Shown here piece by piece: positions 21,595 through 22,818 of a stretch of 22,818 nt of DNA (its first letter is position 1; every line of letters starts with the position of its first letter). Made by a program: the position numbers and the translations under genes. The stretch comes from an uncultured Eubacteriales bacterium (GTDB lineage: Bacteria > Bacillota > Clostridia > Oscillospirales > Oscillospiraceae): contig USIH01000015.1 in the NCBI GenBank assembly GCA_900554705.1, positions 1 through 22,818 on the forward strand. Direction: 5' to 3'. Below the pieces are notes generated by a model that did not search any database, had not been told where the DNA came from, and saw only the letters and a list, made by a program, of their open reading frames with translations.

Positions 21595-22626
21595 ATGAAA
21601 GATTATGTAAACTTCGCGGTAGAGAAGACCACGGCGCTTTTGGCCATCGACAGCCCGACCGGCTACACCCGCGCGGCGGAGGATTTCGTTTTGGCGGAAT
21701 TCGGCGCGCTGGGCTATCCGGCCAGCCGCACGAACAAGGGCGGCATCCTGATCGACTTGGGCGGCGAGGACAAGGACGACGCGCTGCTGCTGGAGGCGCA
21801 CGCCGATACGCTGGGCGGCATGGTCGCGGAGATTAAGGGAAACGGCAGGCTGCGCATCGTCAACGTCGGCGGCATGAACGCGAACAACGCCGAGGCGGAG
21901 AACTGCCGCGTCGTGACAAAGTTTCACGGCATTTATGAGGGCACCTTGCAGCTGTGCGACGCCTCCATCCACGTAAACGACGACTATAACGAGACGTCGA
22001 GAAAGTGGAAGGCGATGGAGGTCGTCCTCGACGAGGTCGTCTCGAACGCGGAGGATGTGAAAAAGCTGGGCATTTCCGTGGGCGACTTTGTCTGCTTCGA
22101 GCCGCGCACCCGCGTGACCGCCTCCGGCTATATCAAGAGCCGCTTCCTTGACGACAAGCTGTCGGTCGGCATTCTTCTGGGTTTTGCCAAATATCTTGCC
22201 GATCATCATCTGACGCCGAAGCGCCGTGTCTATGTCCATGTGACGGTGTATGAGGAGGTCGGCCACGGCGGCGCGGCTTCCGTTCCCGCCGGTGTGACGG
22301 AGGCGATTTCCGTGGATATGGGCTGCGTGGGCGACGGCTTGCAGTGCACCGAGCGGCAGGTCTCCATCTGCGCAAAGGACTCCGGCGGACCGTACTCCTA
22401 CGAGGTGGTCAAGAAGCTCATCGCCGCCGCGCAGAAAGAAGGCGCGGACTATGCCGTGGATATTTATCCGCACTACGGCTCGGACGTGGAGGCGACGCTT
22501 GGCGCGGGACATGACCTGCGTCACGGCCTGATCGGCGCGGGCGTCTACGCCTCGCACGGCTACGAGCGCAGCCACAAGGACGGCGTGGAAAACACGCTCA
22601 AGGTGCTCAAGGGCTACCTGTTCTGA
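21595..22626 (+). CDS. M42-family metallo-aminopeptidase
   Basis: A 343-aa cytosolic zinc/cobalt aminopeptidase of the M42 (glutamyl aminopeptidase/TET-like/FrvX) group, which usually forms large oligomers that trim peptides. Start ATG 21595 with GGAAGGGAG upstream; the frame is open to 21544 through the promoter. Motifs: AHADTLGGMV (H69, D71), SRFLDDKLS (D186-D187 metal bridge), VYEEVGHGG (E220-E221, catalytic base and metal), SVDMGCVGDG, and the last metal His in ASHGYERSH (H321). The insertion between the first two metal sites (DVCFEPRT-like beta region near residues 100-175) is typical. It has its own promoter and terminator. Confidence 0.93.
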   Translation: MKDYVNFAVEKTTALLAIDSPTGYTRAAEDFVLAEFGALGYPASRTNKGGILIDLGGEDKDDALLLEAHADTLGGMVAEIKGNGRLRIVNVGGMNANNAEAENCRVVTKFHGIYEGTLQLCDASIHVNDDYNETSRKWKAMEVVLDEVVSNAEDVKKLGISVGDFVCFEPRTRVTASGYIKSRFLDDKLSVGILLGFAKYLADHHLTPKRRVYVHVTVYEEVGHGGAASVPAGVTEAISVDMGCVGDGLQCTERQVSICAKDSGGPYSYEVVKKLIAAAQKEGADYAVDIYPHYGSDVEATLGAGHDLRHGLIGAGVYASHGYERSHKDGVENTLKVLKGYLF

Positions 22627-22641
22627 TCCATTCGCGTCCTG

Positions 22642-22670
22642 ACCGTCCGCACACAATGTGTGCGGACGGT
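22642..22670. terminator. Terminator-like hairpin after the M42 gene
   Basis: A 13-bp perfect stem (22642-22654 with 22658-22670, ACCGTCCGCACAC arm) with a 3-nt loop. There is no strong T-run; the CAGACTGTC repeat begins two bases later. Confidence 0.65.
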
Positions 22671-22671
22671 T

Positions 22672-22818
22672 CAGACTGTCAAAAAAGTCCGTAACCGTCA
22701 AAATGAATTAACTTTTTTAAGAAAATTGGCCGCAGAATTGCAATTTAGACAATCAAGAGTTTTTTGAACTTTTTCAAGTCGAAAACTGATTTGTTTATAT
22801 TAATTTTGACTTACTTCG
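22672..22818 (+). repeat. CAGACTGTC intergenic element, cut by the window end
   Basis: Starts CAGACTGTCAAAAAAG, then GTAACCGTCAAAAT, a variable AT-rich middle, and AATTTTGACTTACTTCG at the very end of the window. The same three blocks occur in the same order in the copy at 17688. The block-to-block distance is 147 bp here and 135 bp there, so the middle is not conserved while the ends are. Confidence 0.65.

Noticed and set aside
19642..22701. A 1019-codon open frame on the minus strand
   Set aside because: It lies antisense to thrS and the M42 gene, which have complete motifs, promoters and ribosome binding sites. GC-rich codon use keeps the opposite strand open; the translation has no recognisable domain and spans terminators.

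Overview
The window looks like chromosome from a moderately GC-rich Gram-positive clostridial bacterium, probably an Oscillospiraceae/Ruminococcaceae-type gut member. The reasons are strong AGGAGG ribosome binding sites, frequent TGATG/ATGA/GTGA gene overlaps, a T-box leader on a threonyl-tRNA synthetase, a YabE-like DUF348/G5/3D cell-wall protein, and intrinsic terminators after most units. The taxonomic call is an inference from gene content only.

Layout. Positions 1-1095 hold the end of an upstream unit, a Fic-domain gene and tandem terminators. Positions 1184-10773 hold a complete type I-C CRISPR-Cas locus in canonical order: cas3, cas5c, cas8c, cas7c, cas4, cas1, cas2, a leader of about 170 bp, and an array of 24 repeats and 23 spacers whose distal end is degenerate. 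The seven cas genes overlap or nearly touch and read as one operon. Cas5c is expected to process the pre-crRNA (the usual Cas6 role), Cas5c/Cas8c/Cas7c form Cascade, Cas3 degrades the target, and Cas4-Cas1-Cas2 acquire spacers.

Positions 10825-13166 carry a GNAT acetyltransferase, a YgjP-type metallopeptidase, a PH-like/two-TM/SHOCT membrane protein and an XRE regulator. Positions 13168-15744 are visibly more AT-rich and look foreign. They contain a decayed DUF4417-type gene with a stop and frameshifts, remnants of a companion ORF, and an intact RES-domain protein with a long helical N-terminal region. This stretch ends at the 3' side of a tRNA-Gln(CTG) gene.

Positions 16098-22626 are core genome: a YjjG-like HAD nucleotidase overlapping rsmA, the 3D/G5 wall protein, divergent T-box-thrS, and an M42 aminopeptidase.

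The least expected signals are non-coding. A family of intergenic repeats starting CAGACTGTC abuts intrinsic-terminator hairpins at four or five places across the window. One of these sites is bracketed by a 42-bp duplicated hairpin, and one copy of that hairpin ends directly on the rsmA start codon. Several CRISPR spacers carry promoter/operator palindromes or ribosome-binding-site/start-codon signals, suggesting that sampled protospacers lie at gene starts of mobile elements.
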